This document shows positions 34,191 to 45,500 of a stretch of DNA of 64,000 nucleotides, piece by piece. Source of the DNA: Stenopsyche tienmushanensis (lineage: Eukaryota > Arthropoda > Insecta > Trichoptera > Stenopsychidae); NCBI GenBank assembly GCA_008973525.1, contig WACJ01000432.1:62001-126000 (forward strand), written 5' to 3'. The translations under genes and the position numbers were made by a program. Numbering within the stretch: the first letter of the stretch is position 1; each line of letters starts with the position of its first letter. Under the pieces are notes generated by a model. That model was given only the letters and a program-made list of their open reading frames with translations. It ran no database searches and was not told where the DNA came from.

Positions 34191-35127
34191 TTAACCCTTT
34201 GCGGACGTATTAAATTTGGACATGGGTGTTGTGATGGTCGGAATTAATTTCCTTTGAAAGAGCACTGATACATAACATGCAAGATTGTGAAAGATAAAAG
34301 AGATTTATCAATTCTTTATTGACATTAGATGTATGTTTAGACCAGCAGTTCTTAAACTGGAGTCCGAGGATCCCAGGGGGTCTGCGAAGACATTACCAGG
34401 GGTCCGCAAAAATATAAAAAAAACATTTATTTATACTTGAACAAGATATTTTCGTGGAATTATTTACAAAAAACATTGTAAGAAGATCTATTTTGACCGA
34501 GAAATGTTTGTTTGAAAAATTAAGTCGGAAGGGTCCGCCAAAAAAATTTTAAGCCACGAAAGAAATGTTGCTCAAGAAGGGGTCTGCAGACTACATGAGT
34601 TTAAGAACCTCTGGTTTAGACAATAATGTGTTTCAATAACATGTTTTTTAGTTAAAAAATATATCTTATATTTTCCATTGTGTGGTATCTATGAAAGCAG
34701 TCCTGGTTTTTGACTACACTTCTTTCGGTGACTTTCTTTTTGCCATTTTGGAGTATTATTTTGGAATATATTAACAAGCGACAATGCTTAATTACAGTTA
34801 AACGTAATTTGTAAAGCTTTATTTGAAATTCTGCGAAGTATCTCTGAAGCTTTTCGATTTCTTCACTTTCAACAGGCAACTGACTCGCCACAGTGTTTTG
34901 CATAACGAGTTTGGAATGATTGCATTTTTTTATATTGTTTTGTTATCTCTGATTTGTCAGAGCAATGTTTTGGTTCATGATATTAGGCACTTAAGAGCAT
35001 TCAGAGAAGTTATAAACTGATACATGAATGAATAGAATCAAGATTCGTATGGTGAGAGTAGACATACAACAGGAACGTTAAAAAAGCTTTGGTGGCTGAG
35101 AGTAGACAAACGACCGCAAAGGGTTAA
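34191..35127. mobile_element. piggyBac-type element with TTAACCCTTTGCGG ends
   Basis: The left end TTAACCCTTTGCGGACGT mirrors the right end CGACCGCAAAGGGTTAA, giving about 17-bp TIRs inside TTAA duplications. Length is about 930 bp, including a hAT MITE at 34343-34613. A minus-strand frame (34903-34652; SEEIEKLQRYFAEFQIKLYK) remains but I do not recognise it as transposase. It is therefore a non-autonomous or strongly deleted copy. Confidence 0.8.
34343..34613. mobile_element. hAT MITE with perfect 8-bp TSD
   Basis: The ends CAGCAGTTCTTAAACT and AGTTTAAGAACCTCTG form a terminal inverted repeat. Both sides carry GTTTAGAC (34335-34342 and 34614-34621), an exact 8-bp target duplication. The body has CAGGGGTCYGCRAA-type internal motifs and no coding capacity. 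It interrupts the piggyBac-type element at 34191-35127, so it is the younger insertion. Confidence 0.92.
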
Positions 35128-35473
35128 TATGAAGATATTCAAGTAATGAAATGACAATGAGATTAAATACAATAATTCAATCACATCACCAATAAGGTAT
35201 TTTAGATTAAATCTTCATTAATTTCAATCCTGGAATTTGTCACATGAAAATTACCCTTCAATATCTGTATTCGTCCAATAATGGCATTTGATGTGATATA
35301 GTTAAATGTGAGTCTTAAAATGGAAATGATTGATATTTCGTAATTTTAAGTAAATGGCCTATTTTTTATGCAATATGAAACGGTCAACTCAATTATAATA
35401 TGAGCTCTACTGAAAATTTACCTTAAAAAAAAACCGCATTTCATTTACAAGAGCCATTCGAGATGCTTTTTTA

Positions 35474-35673
35474 GGCCTAATCCACACTATGGTGCCGGTA
35501 ACGGTTCGATCTCGCTCTCGGTCTCAGTCCGGTCAAATATTCTCATACAAGAAACGGAATTGGAACGATCCGATAGTGTGAATACTTTGATTGTTTCTTG
35601 TGTAAGAATATTTGATCGGACCGGGATCGGAGCGAGATCGAACCGTTACCGGCACCATAGTGTGGATCTGGCC
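35474..35673. mobile_element. PIF/Harbinger-like foldback MITE (200 bp)
   Basis: The element is nearly a complete palindrome. About 80 bp starting GGCCTAATCCACACTATGG pairs with the inverse of CCATAGTGTGGATCTGGCC, around a spacer of roughly 40 bp. It is flanked by TTA on both sides (35471-35473 and 35674-35676). A 3-bp TTA target and GGCC-type termini fit PIF/Harbinger MITEs. No coding capacity is present. Confidence 0.8.
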
Positions 35674-35741
35674 TTACTGTCACATTTTATGAAGCTACGC
35701 GCCAAAAAGTGTTGCCAGCTTAAAATAAAACGCTGTTAGAA

Positions 35742-35958
35742 TTGACACATCTCCGTCGGGAAGGGTATTTTTACCGTTTACGCAGACTGGTCGTTGTTAC
35801 CTTTTGCGAGGTATTTTTACCTTTTGGATTGACTCCACTTTGACCGCGTAAATGATATAAATACTAGATATGATTTATACCGTTTTCGCCATCAAAGTGG
35901 GGTCTACGCAACGTCTGCGTAAACGGTAAAAATACCCTACCCGATGGAGATGTGTCAA
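35742..35958. mobile_element. Second foldback MITE (217 bp)
   Basis: The arms begin TTGACACATCTCC and mirror GGAGATGTGTCAA. The pairing runs through GGGTATTTTTACCGTTTACG for about 47 bp with a few mismatches, and further weaker symmetry follows inside (AAAGTGG/CCACTTT). I cannot decide a target duplication, so the superfamily is open. It lies 68 bp from the previous foldback element. Confidence 0.75.
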
Positions 35959-36289
35959 CAATGTTTTTAAGCTTAATATCTTAGGATGAAATTTAACAAA
36001 TATAAATATTTAATTAAAACAGGAAAATAATTTTATATTGAATTAAAAAAGGTACATGACGAAAGCCAAGATATTCTTGTTTAAAAATATTTATGATCAG
36101 TACTTAAAAGTACATGCATTTTTATGCATTAAAACATTTTTATTACTACAAACTCTTTAAATACAATATTTAAAATAATCGAGTAGAATAAATTTTATGT
36201 TGGAATTTAAAAAAAATGATTCGTATTATTATAGTTTTAAAATTGAAAATTACGAACGAAAATATTTAAAACACATTAATGTGCCGGGT

Positions 36290-36385
36290 GCTTTATTCAT
36301 TTTTAGATTAATTGTTCATTGTTGTTCGTTTTTAGATTAATTGTTCATTGTTGTTGTTCATTTTTAGATTAATTATAAACAAAAG
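36290..36385. repeat. Tandem repeat, three ~30-bp units
   Basis: Three consecutive units of TTCATTTTTAGATTAATTGT followed by a TTCATTGTTG-type tail occur, the last incomplete. It is non-coding sequence upstream of the putative RhoGAP68F promoter. Confidence 0.7.
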
Positions 36386-37089
36386 CAATTATTAAGTATA
36401 TCAAAACATACGACGCATTTTATTATCACCATGCCGCATGACAATGAAACTATCGATTTCTGGACGAAGCGCTTCGTCGCTCCTTTTTATTGATTTCAAC
36501 AACTATCTCATAACTAGCAGAGCGTTGTGAAACAAACAAATGTATATTTATAGATTCCAGGGATTAATATGTTAAAATCACATTTTTCTCATGCATGTAA
36601 ACACAATTTAACGAACGGCAAAATTAAAAATAGAATGCGTGAAAAGTTTATAACTTTCGTAAAAGAGTAAAATCTCGTGGGTAATCGAAGAAATAATTTT
36701 GAACATCATTAATAATTTTATCGGCGTGATGTTTATCAGCGTATATTTTCTAAATATAAAATTTTATTTTTAAGATGTTTTAAAAATATTTTTTATTAGT
36801 AATAAAACTATATTTTTATTTTAATTACGCTAAAAAAGTGGCGCAAAGTCACCCGTTAAAAATTGCATGCATATTCTTCGCTTAATAGAGAGTCATATTT
36901 GCAAGAAAACTAGCAATGGGCTGCCAAATATTTATATTTGTGAACATGTTATGATATTTTGCCTTAAGTTATTGATTAATCTGCGCGCGACCTTAATTAT
37001 TACGTGCTAGTTGTTTACACCTATACACGTTTGCATGACCTTTAGTTGCGATCGACATTTTGTCATACGTGTATAGAGTTCAGGTGCCA

Positions 37090-37300
37090 ACTTAACGGTG
37101 TGACGTAGGTAGGACATTGTGTTTGCTGGAGCGGTCTCCGTCTCGGTCGTGTGTTGCAGTGCGCCCATCACATCTTTTCGTTTTTAAACGTTTCTGTGTT
37201 CTTAAATACACTCTGAATATACGCAGTGCTCATTCAAGCTTTTAGCAAACCTTAAATAAAGGGCGAATCCAATGTATTTGCGTCGGAGTCAGTATAAGAC
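37090..37300 (+). promoter_or_regulatory. Putative promoter / 5' exon region of RhoGAP68F
   Basis: This short block is locally GC- and CpG-rich and lies at the upstream side of the plus-strand gene. ATG at 37271 opens five codons (MYLRR) plus one base and then meets GTCAGT. That is exactly the phase (one leftover base) needed to splice to the exon starting at 45501. The donor is only moderate and the intron would be 8.2 kb, so both promoter and exon calls are tentative. Confidence 0.3.
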
Positions 37301-37839
37301 GTGCTCGGAACGTTTAAGGATTTGACAGCTGATACTGTAGTCAAATATACAGCCTGCATTGAAATGGACCTCCATAGAACTAATGGTATAATGTTATTTT
37401 CTAATTTCATCATATCGTTTTTCGTTCGCTTTATTACGCCTATAGTGAAGTGCGACGATGTTTGTTATCATTCTATTACAGTTGCGATAAAAGATAGGAT
37501 CAGTGTAATTATTAATATCGGTGTTTTACACAACAAGATAATGCAAAATATTAATAATCCATTTAACGACATTTGTGTAACTTTATGTGTTGAGTATTCT
37601 GTGGCAAATTTCTAAATTGATGCAATAATGGCTGCTCATTTTTCTTGTACGAGTCTTATTTGACAGGAAAATACAGACTTTAATTATTCTTGATATATGT
37701 ACATTTTTTTACTAAACGGAAAAAATGCGATAATTGTAATTGTATCATACTTTTTTTTTAATATTCTACCCACTCATTTTAAATATTTAGATTAATTTAT
37801 TTCTAAGCGTTAATGTATTATTTATTTTTATATTGTCTA

Positions 37840-38090
37840 GAGTAGTTTTCCACCATTTCCCAAAGAAAACTACTCAGTCTTTACAAATCTCCCACACACC
37901 ATATTGAGACAATCGCAAAAGCGTTTGGTAATATGTTCATTCAAGATTCCCATTGGGTGAGCGTTTATAATGAAATTCGGTGGTAATCCTACCTTCAATA
38001 TTGAGCAAATGAGGAAGCGAATATATGATACAGACAAGATGGATGTAACCCCTTCCTGTGAACCGATATTGAAGAGGCCTATAGTTCTGC
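37840..38090 (+). repeat. Dispersed repeat, inverted partner of 22200-22500
   Basis: The order of matching landmarks with 22200-22500 is preserved (see that entry). The copy carries AAATTCGGTGGTAATCC and GACAAGATGGATGTAACCCC. No coding motif or clear end is seen. Confidence 0.6.
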
Positions 38091-38399
38091 GGTGGACTGT
38101 TTGTGGTGAACTATGATGATGATGATGATATCTGAACTAAACCGATTTAGTTGTGTATAAAATAGGTTATTAGCATTAATTCTAGACTCGGATTGACAAA
38201 TACTTCGATTTAAACCAACTACATCTCAAAATATGGTCGTAGTTGTACATATAGTGAATTTAAATTATTCACCGGATCAATATGTTGACTCTTTCTAGAT
38301 GCTTAGACTTATATGCGAATCTTTTAATTCTCTTTCTTAACAAGTCTTAATATTTGCGGGCAATTGGGACATGTAGCGGGTGAAAACACAAAATGGCTG

Positions 38400-38998
38400 T
38401 ATTTTTTAAGCTACTTTTTTAAATCACTTACCACCTTACTCTCGTTAATACTGCATATTTATTTAAACCTTAACACTTGCTATTTCATAGATACGTATAA
38501 ATAATACAACATTTACGATAACTTCATATATATTTACAAAAAATACGCGCAAATGAATAATAAGGTCTTAATACCTAGATAAGGTATGATATTTATCGAC
38601 ACATTCACTTCTGTAAGGGGGAACGCTGCAAAACCCACACATGTAGGTAGTTAATTTTTTTTTATGCACGGAACACACTTAATATTGTCTGCCCAATTGT
38701 AATACATTAAAAAATGTGTTAAACCGATGAAACTCATACTCTATTTAGCATTAGAATGCAGTTTGTACCTTTGTAATAAAAATTGATGTACAATAACCAT
38801 ACAAAAAATGCCGAATAGAGCCGCTGTAAAGTTAAGTCGCCGAGCGGACGAGTAAAACTACCCATCCTGCTCAAGATGCATTAAAAGTCCTTATTGGAAA
38901 ACCGGACAATGGAAAGCTTCCCCCGGTGCATTGCCTCGTAACTGCCACCGATCTATTTCTATTAGATAAATTGAATCAATTGATTTTTGCATCATTAC
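38400..38998 (-). mobile_element. piggyBac 3' end, left arm of a large inverted repeat
   Basis: The reverse complement aligns with 41396-41965 over nearly its whole length. It encodes, in broken frames, the same Cys-rich piggyBac C-terminus (CVPCIKKN, LPTCVGFCSVP, CVDKYHTL equivalents). The reading direction is outward (leftward), and the sequence carries a stretch beyond the coding end that also matches. The two arms face away from each other across a 2.4-kb spacer. Confidence 0.75.
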
Positions 38999-39573
38999 CT
39001 GATAAACCTGTATCTTCGCTCTATTTAAGTGAGAAGTGTATACATTGCTCAGGCGATGAAATTCAAAAGATTCTACCTACGCTCTTATATACTCATATAT
39101 GTTAGAGGTTCAAATGTAGGGCATTTAAATATGCCATATTGTTGAAATGGATTTTTTTGGTGGCAGTTTAATATCCTTGTTGATGCGGTGGAATTCTTCT
39201 TGTAATTCAAATTTTGCGGTAATACACATATTCAACGTCTACGAAGTCCAAATGCTGTCACAATAAATACGTAACATCACACACGGCATGATATTCACTA
39301 AAACAGTTTGAGGTGATTTTGGACAATATGGACAATACGTTGAAGCCTTTTTTATATTTTTTCTTTGCCTCCAGGCAGGCGAAAATTTGTCTCTTTGCTA
39401 ATAATAAGCGAATACTACCTACGTATTTCTATAAAAACTTAAAAATCTCAACTTTATCACAGTCTTTCTGTAATGTCTTCCAGATGGCAACTCCAAATAT
39501 CATCCTTTGAGATCAACCTCGGAATTTGCATTGCCTTCTCTATTTACTGAACAATTTTTTGGTCTCGGCTTTT

Positions 39574-40642
39574 TCAAAGTCTCTTCAATTGAAAGAACCA
39601 TCTTGTATCATTTTCGGAGTCACTTTGTTCATCTTCTTTGGAATAATCTAAATCTTCTTCTGTTTCAATGTTTTCTGTTTCCATTTGATAAGTTTTCCGG
39701 TACAATGTTTCAATTACAGCTGGATGTATAGGATGATTTATGCAAAGTTCATTAAAAACAATTCCAAACTCACTCAACCGACTTTCAACAGTTTTACGAA
39801 TTTCAAAAGAATCAAATTTTCCCAAAATGTTAACGAGTCCTAGATTAAATACATCGTTTTCGTAATGTACTGTGATATTAAAATATCTTCTATTTTTTAT
39901 GCTCTTGCACTCGTCCATTATCAGGCTAAAGCGAGCGTTCGTTTCTTTTAAGCCTTTTATATTGGAAATTAATTAATTAATTAATTCAAAAAAATCCGAT
40001 ATAGCCTTTCAAGATGTCTCGCTAGTCCAATTGTGTTTGACCCTTTGCGTGTGATTTGTTTTGGACAGTGGATGCATTGGGCTCTCATTTTTTGTAGTTT
40101 TATTATAATGTTTCCATACTTCCGATTGAATTCTTTCCGTTATGGACTGTAATAATGATAAAATATATTATAATAACCTATAAAACTTTACTGGAATTTT
40201 TTATATTAAAATCCGTTAACCACCCGTCAGAGAACAGACACAAGAACAGCACGAACTAGCTCCTAGTTAGGAGACAAACTGATATTGTATTTATAAAACA
40301 TTGATCTTTCATTTACTCCTTTAGAATATTTCTACGAATCAATCCGTCCCGGATGTTGCTATTACTTAGAAACACTTAGAGCAAGCATCCGTTCAATTGT
40401 TATTGGAATTCTTTTTGATGGAATTCTGGAATCTCATACAATATCAGTTGGCCGCAGACATGTTGCATTTTTTTTATCCCTTGTTATATCTGCTTTCATT
40501 CGATACAAATCGGACATTTCAACGAATTTCGAAGGTTTCAATGGCATAAAGATGTGTTTTCATAATTAAAATGTACAATATATTAGGGACATTTTATATC
40601 AAAAAGTCTCGCGTCCCGGGATATCTCGACACAGAATCCCTA
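39574..40642 (-). mobile_element. hAT element, decayed copy 1
   Basis: A minus-strand frame (39918-39574) reads DECKSIKNRRYFNITVHYEN, FNLGLVNI, then FEIRKTVESRLSEFGI. This is the DDE-flanking segment of hAT transposases: DEWTS..NRRY.NI..HY......LGL..........V...L..FGI. The right end is the hAT TIR CAGAATCCCTA at 40642. No matching left TIR was found, so the copy is 5'-truncated. The same element recurs at 57844-58850, and a deletion derivative occurs at 32342-33012. Confidence 0.8.
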
Positions 40643-41395
40643 GTGGCTACCCTATCTAGCTTATCTTCATATTGTTTTTGTTAACTTAGCCAATAACAGA
40701 ACTAATTGTATCGCTATTCCTTTTGTGACGACATCAATTCATGCTCAGTGACTTAAATGCTAAAGGAGTAGAATGGCAATAATTTGCCTTGGAAAAAATT
40801 GATACATAATGAGATGAATTATCTTAGATGGATAAATTCCAATATAATGTTGATATTTTTATCAATATTTAGCAATGAATTGTTTTAGGCGACAATATGT
40901 TATTGTTCATTGAATACTTTGTCTTATTTAGATAAAACAATTTATTTTTATATACTTACCTAATAATAATTATGTGTATAAGTTATTTTTGTGTCTATTT
41001 TCTAAAAATAAAAAAAAAACCAGCTACTTATTAACACATACGTCAGATGATTGAGTTGTCAAATATGACTTTTGTAAATAGCCGTATTAAATAAACAGGT
41101 CGGAATATTGGAATTTAATTTTGTATATGCATTAGATCATTTCAAATATGAATTCAAGAAATTAACTGCTGCGACTTTGAACATGCTTTCTGTGGTTTAG
41201 TCTTATCATGAAAGTATTTTTTTGTGATGGTTCTTACCATTGGCAGTATGACTGAAGGTTGCACTGTCATAAAAATGTGTATATATTGCCGAAGTTTAAA
41301 TATTAACATAAGACTGAAATATAAATATCAATCTAAAACACAATTGCAAACTCATTAGTGTACACAACTGTCATTTATAGCATTGAAATTTAACG

Positions 41396-41965
41396 TAATG
41401 ATGCAAAAATCAATTGATTCAATTTATTTAATAGAAATGGATCGGTGACAGTTTCGAGGCAATGCATCGGGGGAAGCTTTCCGTTGTCCGGTTTTTCAAT
41501 AAGGACTTTTAATACATCTTGAGCGGGATGGGTAGTTTTACTAGTCCGCTCGGTGATTTAACTTCACAGCGGCTCTATTCGGCATTTTTTTCTATGGTTA
41601 TTGTACATCAATTTTTATTACAAATGTACAAAACTCAAGTTTCATTGGTTTAGCACATTTTTTAATGTATCACAATTGGGCAGACAATGTCAGGTGTGTT
41701 CCGTGCATAAAAAAAAATTGACTACCTACATGTGTGGGTTTTGCAGCGTTCCCCCTCACAGAAGTGAATGTGTCGATAAATATCATACCTTATCTGGGTA
41801 TTAACACCTTATTATTCATTTGTGTGTGATTTTTATAAATAAATATTATCATTTATCATAAATATTCTATAATTTATACGTATATATAAAATAACAAATG
41901 TTTAGCTTTAAATAAATATGCAGAATTAAGGAAAATAAGGTGATAAGTATTAATCGCCTTAACCC
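41396..41965 (+). mobile_element. piggyBac 3' end, right arm of a large inverted repeat
   Basis: The plus-strand frame 41601-41804 contains RQCQVCSVHKKK, TTYMCGFCSVPPHRSECVD and KYHTLSGY. The C..C, Y.C..C.VP..H...C and KYHT spacing is that of the C-terminal zinc-binding domain of piggyBac transposases. A TTAA follows at 41801-41804, but similarity to the left arm continues another ~160 bp. Upstream frames are broken. The arm is an inverted duplicate of 38400-38998. Confidence 0.8.
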
Positions 41966-42084
41966 ATAACGTATTTCTAAATTATAACTGTTCAATATAT
42001 ATTTTAAGAATGGTTTCGAAATCTGCATCTATCCATCTGTCTGCGAGACTATTTTTTATATTGTAATCGCTGTTCAGCTAATCT

Positions 42085-42440
42085 CCTAGTCTTTTTATTT
42101 TCCCCTGTGGGAGAAGGTTTGATTCCAGAGTAATGTCAGATTCTTACTGACTAAACCCCTCCTTTATCCTTCTCTGCCCCCCTGGTATTGTTTTCCCACA
42201 TTGCTTGAGGAGGACAAATAGCCTGGCTTTAGGTAATTGGCCCTTTTCTAGTGTTGGAGAGCCGCTCTGCGCCTCTCTCTCTCTCGCTGCCCTTTTTGGT
42301 GCTCAGAATCTTTTCAACGCAATTGTGCCAAAGGTCCCAGTTCTTCTTGCTTGTCATCATGCTATGGATCATGTTGTCAACGTTGAGCTCAGCTACCCTG
42401 AGTGCTTGTGTATATGATTAATTGCGTTTCCGGTCGCAAC
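42085..42440 (-). mobile_element. LINE 3' fragment (R1-like)
   Basis: The minus strand encodes NMIHSMMTSKKNWDLWHNCV, then EKILSTKKGSERERERRR and a stop. This is the weakly conserved but typical charged C-terminus of R1-clade ORF2, followed by a G-rich 3'UTR-like stretch (CCCCTGTGGGAGAAGG on the plus strand). The GC-richer block 42440-42740 just beside it, with CT-rich runs, may belong to the same or another LINE. I cannot establish it. Confidence 0.5.
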
Positions 42441-43178
42441 CTTCAGCTAACGCTGGACCCTTTCACATGACTATACAGTTACAGCGATGCAGCCGCGCGG
42501 CTGACCCTTTCCTTTCTTTTTTCACTATTCTTTCTCTTCTTTCTTTCTTTGTGTACTGTTTCGCGCCTTGCAATGCGCTCGGTCATCAGGCTAAGCAGAA
42601 GTTCGGTCCTCTCGGGAGATATTAAATTAGTTTTTCACACTATTTATAGTGTTGTCAAATGTGCGGGCTGTCATGAGGTCTTTTTACTCGACCTTGGGTA
42701 CATGCTCGGGTGTAGGTGGGCCCTCCCGTCCCCCTTTTTTTTGGTGCATTCTTAAGTCCGTGTTTATCAAAGTTTTCAAACCCCCAAGACAGATTTAAAA
42801 CCCTTAGAATGAACTGCAAAGGGAAAATTAGAAATCTGCTGGTTCTGCAATTTATCTCTACGATGGTCTCTTATTTTTAAAAAAGTATTTGTGCTATACG
42901 CAAAATACAGCCGTATCTTAAATGATTAAAAAGTAGGTTGGACATAAAAAAATAAAATTTATGACCAAAAATATAATTTTATGCGATTTCATGCATTAAA
43001 ATTAAAATCGTAAAGTGGTGTGATAAAATTTTTCTAAAATAGGTAAAATTATTTAGGTACGATGAAATGATTTAGATACGCCCAATCTAATAATTAAATG
43101 AATCAAGGAGCTATGTTAAAATTGTAATTTCCTATAGTTTTGTGAAATTTCATGATAAATAAAGGCTATTTGTATATA

Positions 43179-43563
43179 CACCCATCCCTCGCTTAACACG
43201 GAAGATAGGTTTTGCCAGATCGCCGTTTTAAGCGAAATCGTCTTAAGCGAGACTAAACGTCTGATGTACTGTCTATATATTCTAGGTACTATTTGTTGTT
43301 TGAAATGCGCAGTTCTATTCCTCTATCTCCTTACCGTTATTCTTAGAATTTTGCACAGCTGTGTGCACATCTACGAAACGTGGAAACATATATTTTTTCA
43401 CCAAAACTGAAACCGTGTTAAACCGAAACCGTGTTAAACCGAAACCGTGTTAAACCGAAACCGTGTTAAACCGAAACCGTGTTAAACCGAAACCGTGTTA
43501 AACCGAAACCGTGTTAAACCGAAACCGTGTTAAACGAGTACCGTGTTAAGCGAGGGATGGGTG
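43179..43563. mobile_element. pogo-type MITE containing a 16-bp minisatellite
   Basis: The ends CACCCATCCCTCGCTTAACA and its exact inverse at 43544-43563 form terminal repeats of at least 25 bp, bordered by TA on both sides. A second internal stem (TTTTAAGCGAAATCG) lies near the left end. Within it, 43409-43536 holds eight head-to-tail copies of GAAACCGTGTTAAACC, identical except for the last base of the last copy. The unit resembles the element's own terminal sequence (CCGTGTTAAGCG), so it probably arose by amplification of the TIR edge. Confidence 0.88.
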
Positions 43564-43639
43564 TATATGTTGTTTTCTTCAACAAAATTTTAGAGGGGGG
43601 TAAAATCAGTTTCCTTGATAGATTATAGGGGTAACTAGA

Positions 43640-44230
43640 CTAAAAAGGTTAGGAAACACTAGTCTAGATGGAAAGAAAACTCCAACTTATACCATTGCTA
43701 AAGAACGTGTTTCAGAAATAAATGTTCTTGGAAGTAAAAAGTCCACAAAAGCAGTTATGAGAAAGCGGCTTGATTTTAACACTGTCACCTCTTTTACGAG
43801 GTCTTCAATGCAATTTTATGCGTCATGAAAAACTTTCATACTGAGAAGAGGATCGATCCAATAATTATTCCCACAGGGATGACTACTTATCTCCAGACAC
43901 TTGATATCGCAATAAACGGGCCATTCAAACATTATCTGTGCATGGAAATCATTGATTACATTGAAAACAGAATGGAGTGAAATAAACGCGAAAATTTTGT
44001 GAAGACTGGTCTACAAGAAGTCGTAAATTGGGCAAAGAATTCATGAGATAAAATAACTGACAGTTGTGTTTCTAATGCGGGCAGGATACTTAGACGAGAA
44101 ATACTCATTTATAGATAGCCATATTGCAAAACATGAGAGATTCGGACCAATGATTCAACAGGAAATTTAGATTGGAATGCAGAATTTGGTCAGCTATGAC
44201 GATGTTCCAGGAGATGACTTGACTGTTTTT
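43640..44230 (+). pseudogene. Tigger/pogo transposase remnant
   Basis: Plus-strand frames include GKKTPTYTIAKERVSEINVL, KKSTKAVMRKR, IIPTGMTTYLQTLDIAINGP, FKHYLCMEIIDYIENRME and WAKNS/DKITDSCVSNA. VIPGGMTS.LQPLDVS.NKPFK followed by W...W..I....V..SF..CGI is the classic C-terminal DDE stretch of Tigger/pogo (CENP-B-like) transposases. In-frame stops and a frameshift make it dead. It begins about 80 bp past a pogo-type MITE. Confidence 0.8.
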
Positions 44231-44239
44231 GAATAAATT

Positions 44240-45480
44240 TACAAATAAATATTACGCGGCCGATTCAATCGTAACCCTTAATCTTATTTTTCTACATAGT
44301 TTTAAATACAATAAATTTGTCTCACTGGAGAATTCTCTGTGCCGGATAGAGAAGTGCACCGAATAGATTCGCGAATGGCTTGTCAATTTACATTGAAAAT
44401 GTTGCTTTAGACATATCCCTTCTGGATGATCTCCAACCCTCCCCGATATAAAAGAGTTAAAAATGAAGATACTTCTTATTTGTTTAGAGGTTTGGCATAA
44501 ACGATGGATGAATGACGTCAATGGTAGACATTTGTTCAAATATTTCAGTAACGTTAAATATCGTTTGTCGTGTCACTGGGTGGTTCCATGTTATTAGACT
44601 TCCCAGCTCCTCACGGGACACGGGTGATTCAAAGCATTTCTCTTTCGGTTCAGTATAGGTAGTCTCTCGGATCACGTTCTATGGTCATGTCCGGGCATGA
44701 AGGCCGATTGGGAAATTCTCCTGCGAATTCTACGGATAATAATTCCGTAGTCTACTTCTTCAATTGTTGATAAATGTAGAATCTTATAGATAACTATCTG
44801 GCATCTGGATTTAATAATAGTCTTAATCTTAGCTCTTTCCAGTACTGGCAGAGTTGTCCAAATCCCCTTATTCCATGCAAATACTTACAGCAGCCACGGT
44901 GGAACAGGACAACGCTCCCAGTAATACCCTCTGATTCATTGACTTTTACGCCTAGTGTGTAAAAGTCGAGAAAAGATTTTGTCACATTAAAAAACCTGTC
45001 CTTATAATTATATCGAACATGGGATTCAGCCTTAATTTTTCTATGTTGTTGTTGTCATGTTGAGTGTTGATGCTTGCGTTTTTAAATCTGATTGTTAGTT
45101 GTCACAAAAAAGTATTTGTAATGCACGGAGGCTGCCGTGCATAAATGTGTGCATTTTAATCTTTATTCATAAACACTCGGGCGTGCAAATGAATGGGATA
45201 GGATGCACACATAATTTTAATACATTTTTTGCATGTATGAATGTGTTCAGAGGGTATTGGCACCTATCTCCTCATCCATCTGTTCAAATATGGTTATTAA
45301 ACAATTGCACAATTAATGAAAGAAATGTGGCAATTTGAAGATAATTTAAAGGATATGAGTTTATTAAATATATGTATATTCTTAACTGTGAAAGTGCCCT
45401 AAATCCCAAATTGTTCCCGAAAAAAGAAAATAATAGTTTCATACGTTTGATATTTTTAAGAAGGCACTTCAAATAGTTAA
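44240..45480. other. Non-coding, unresolved repeat-like DNA in inferred intron 1
   Basis: Several short minus-strand frames (44675-44484, 44539-44252, 44985-44794) give peptides such as EELGSLITWNHPVTRQTIFN and VLFHRGCCKYLHGIRGFGQL. I cannot place these in a family. They may be one decayed mobile element, since they follow the Tigger remnant with no gap. No splice-consistent gene model joins them. Confidence 0.3.
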
Positions 45481-45500
45481 TTCTATTGTTTTATTTTTAG

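Noticed and set aside
34652..34903. 83-codon minus-strand frame as a piggyBac transposase piece
   Set aside because: It lies inside a TTAA-bounded element but lacks any transposase motif, so it is left unassigned.
37301..37615. 104-codon plus-strand open frame near the RhoGAP68F promoter
   Set aside because: The encoded peptide shows no domain, repeats or splice-consistent partner, and its composition fits AT-rich background.
42440..42740. GC-richer block as a gene exon
   Set aside because: Frames are CT-driven and short, and it lies beside a LINE 3' fragment, so it is more likely repeat sequence.
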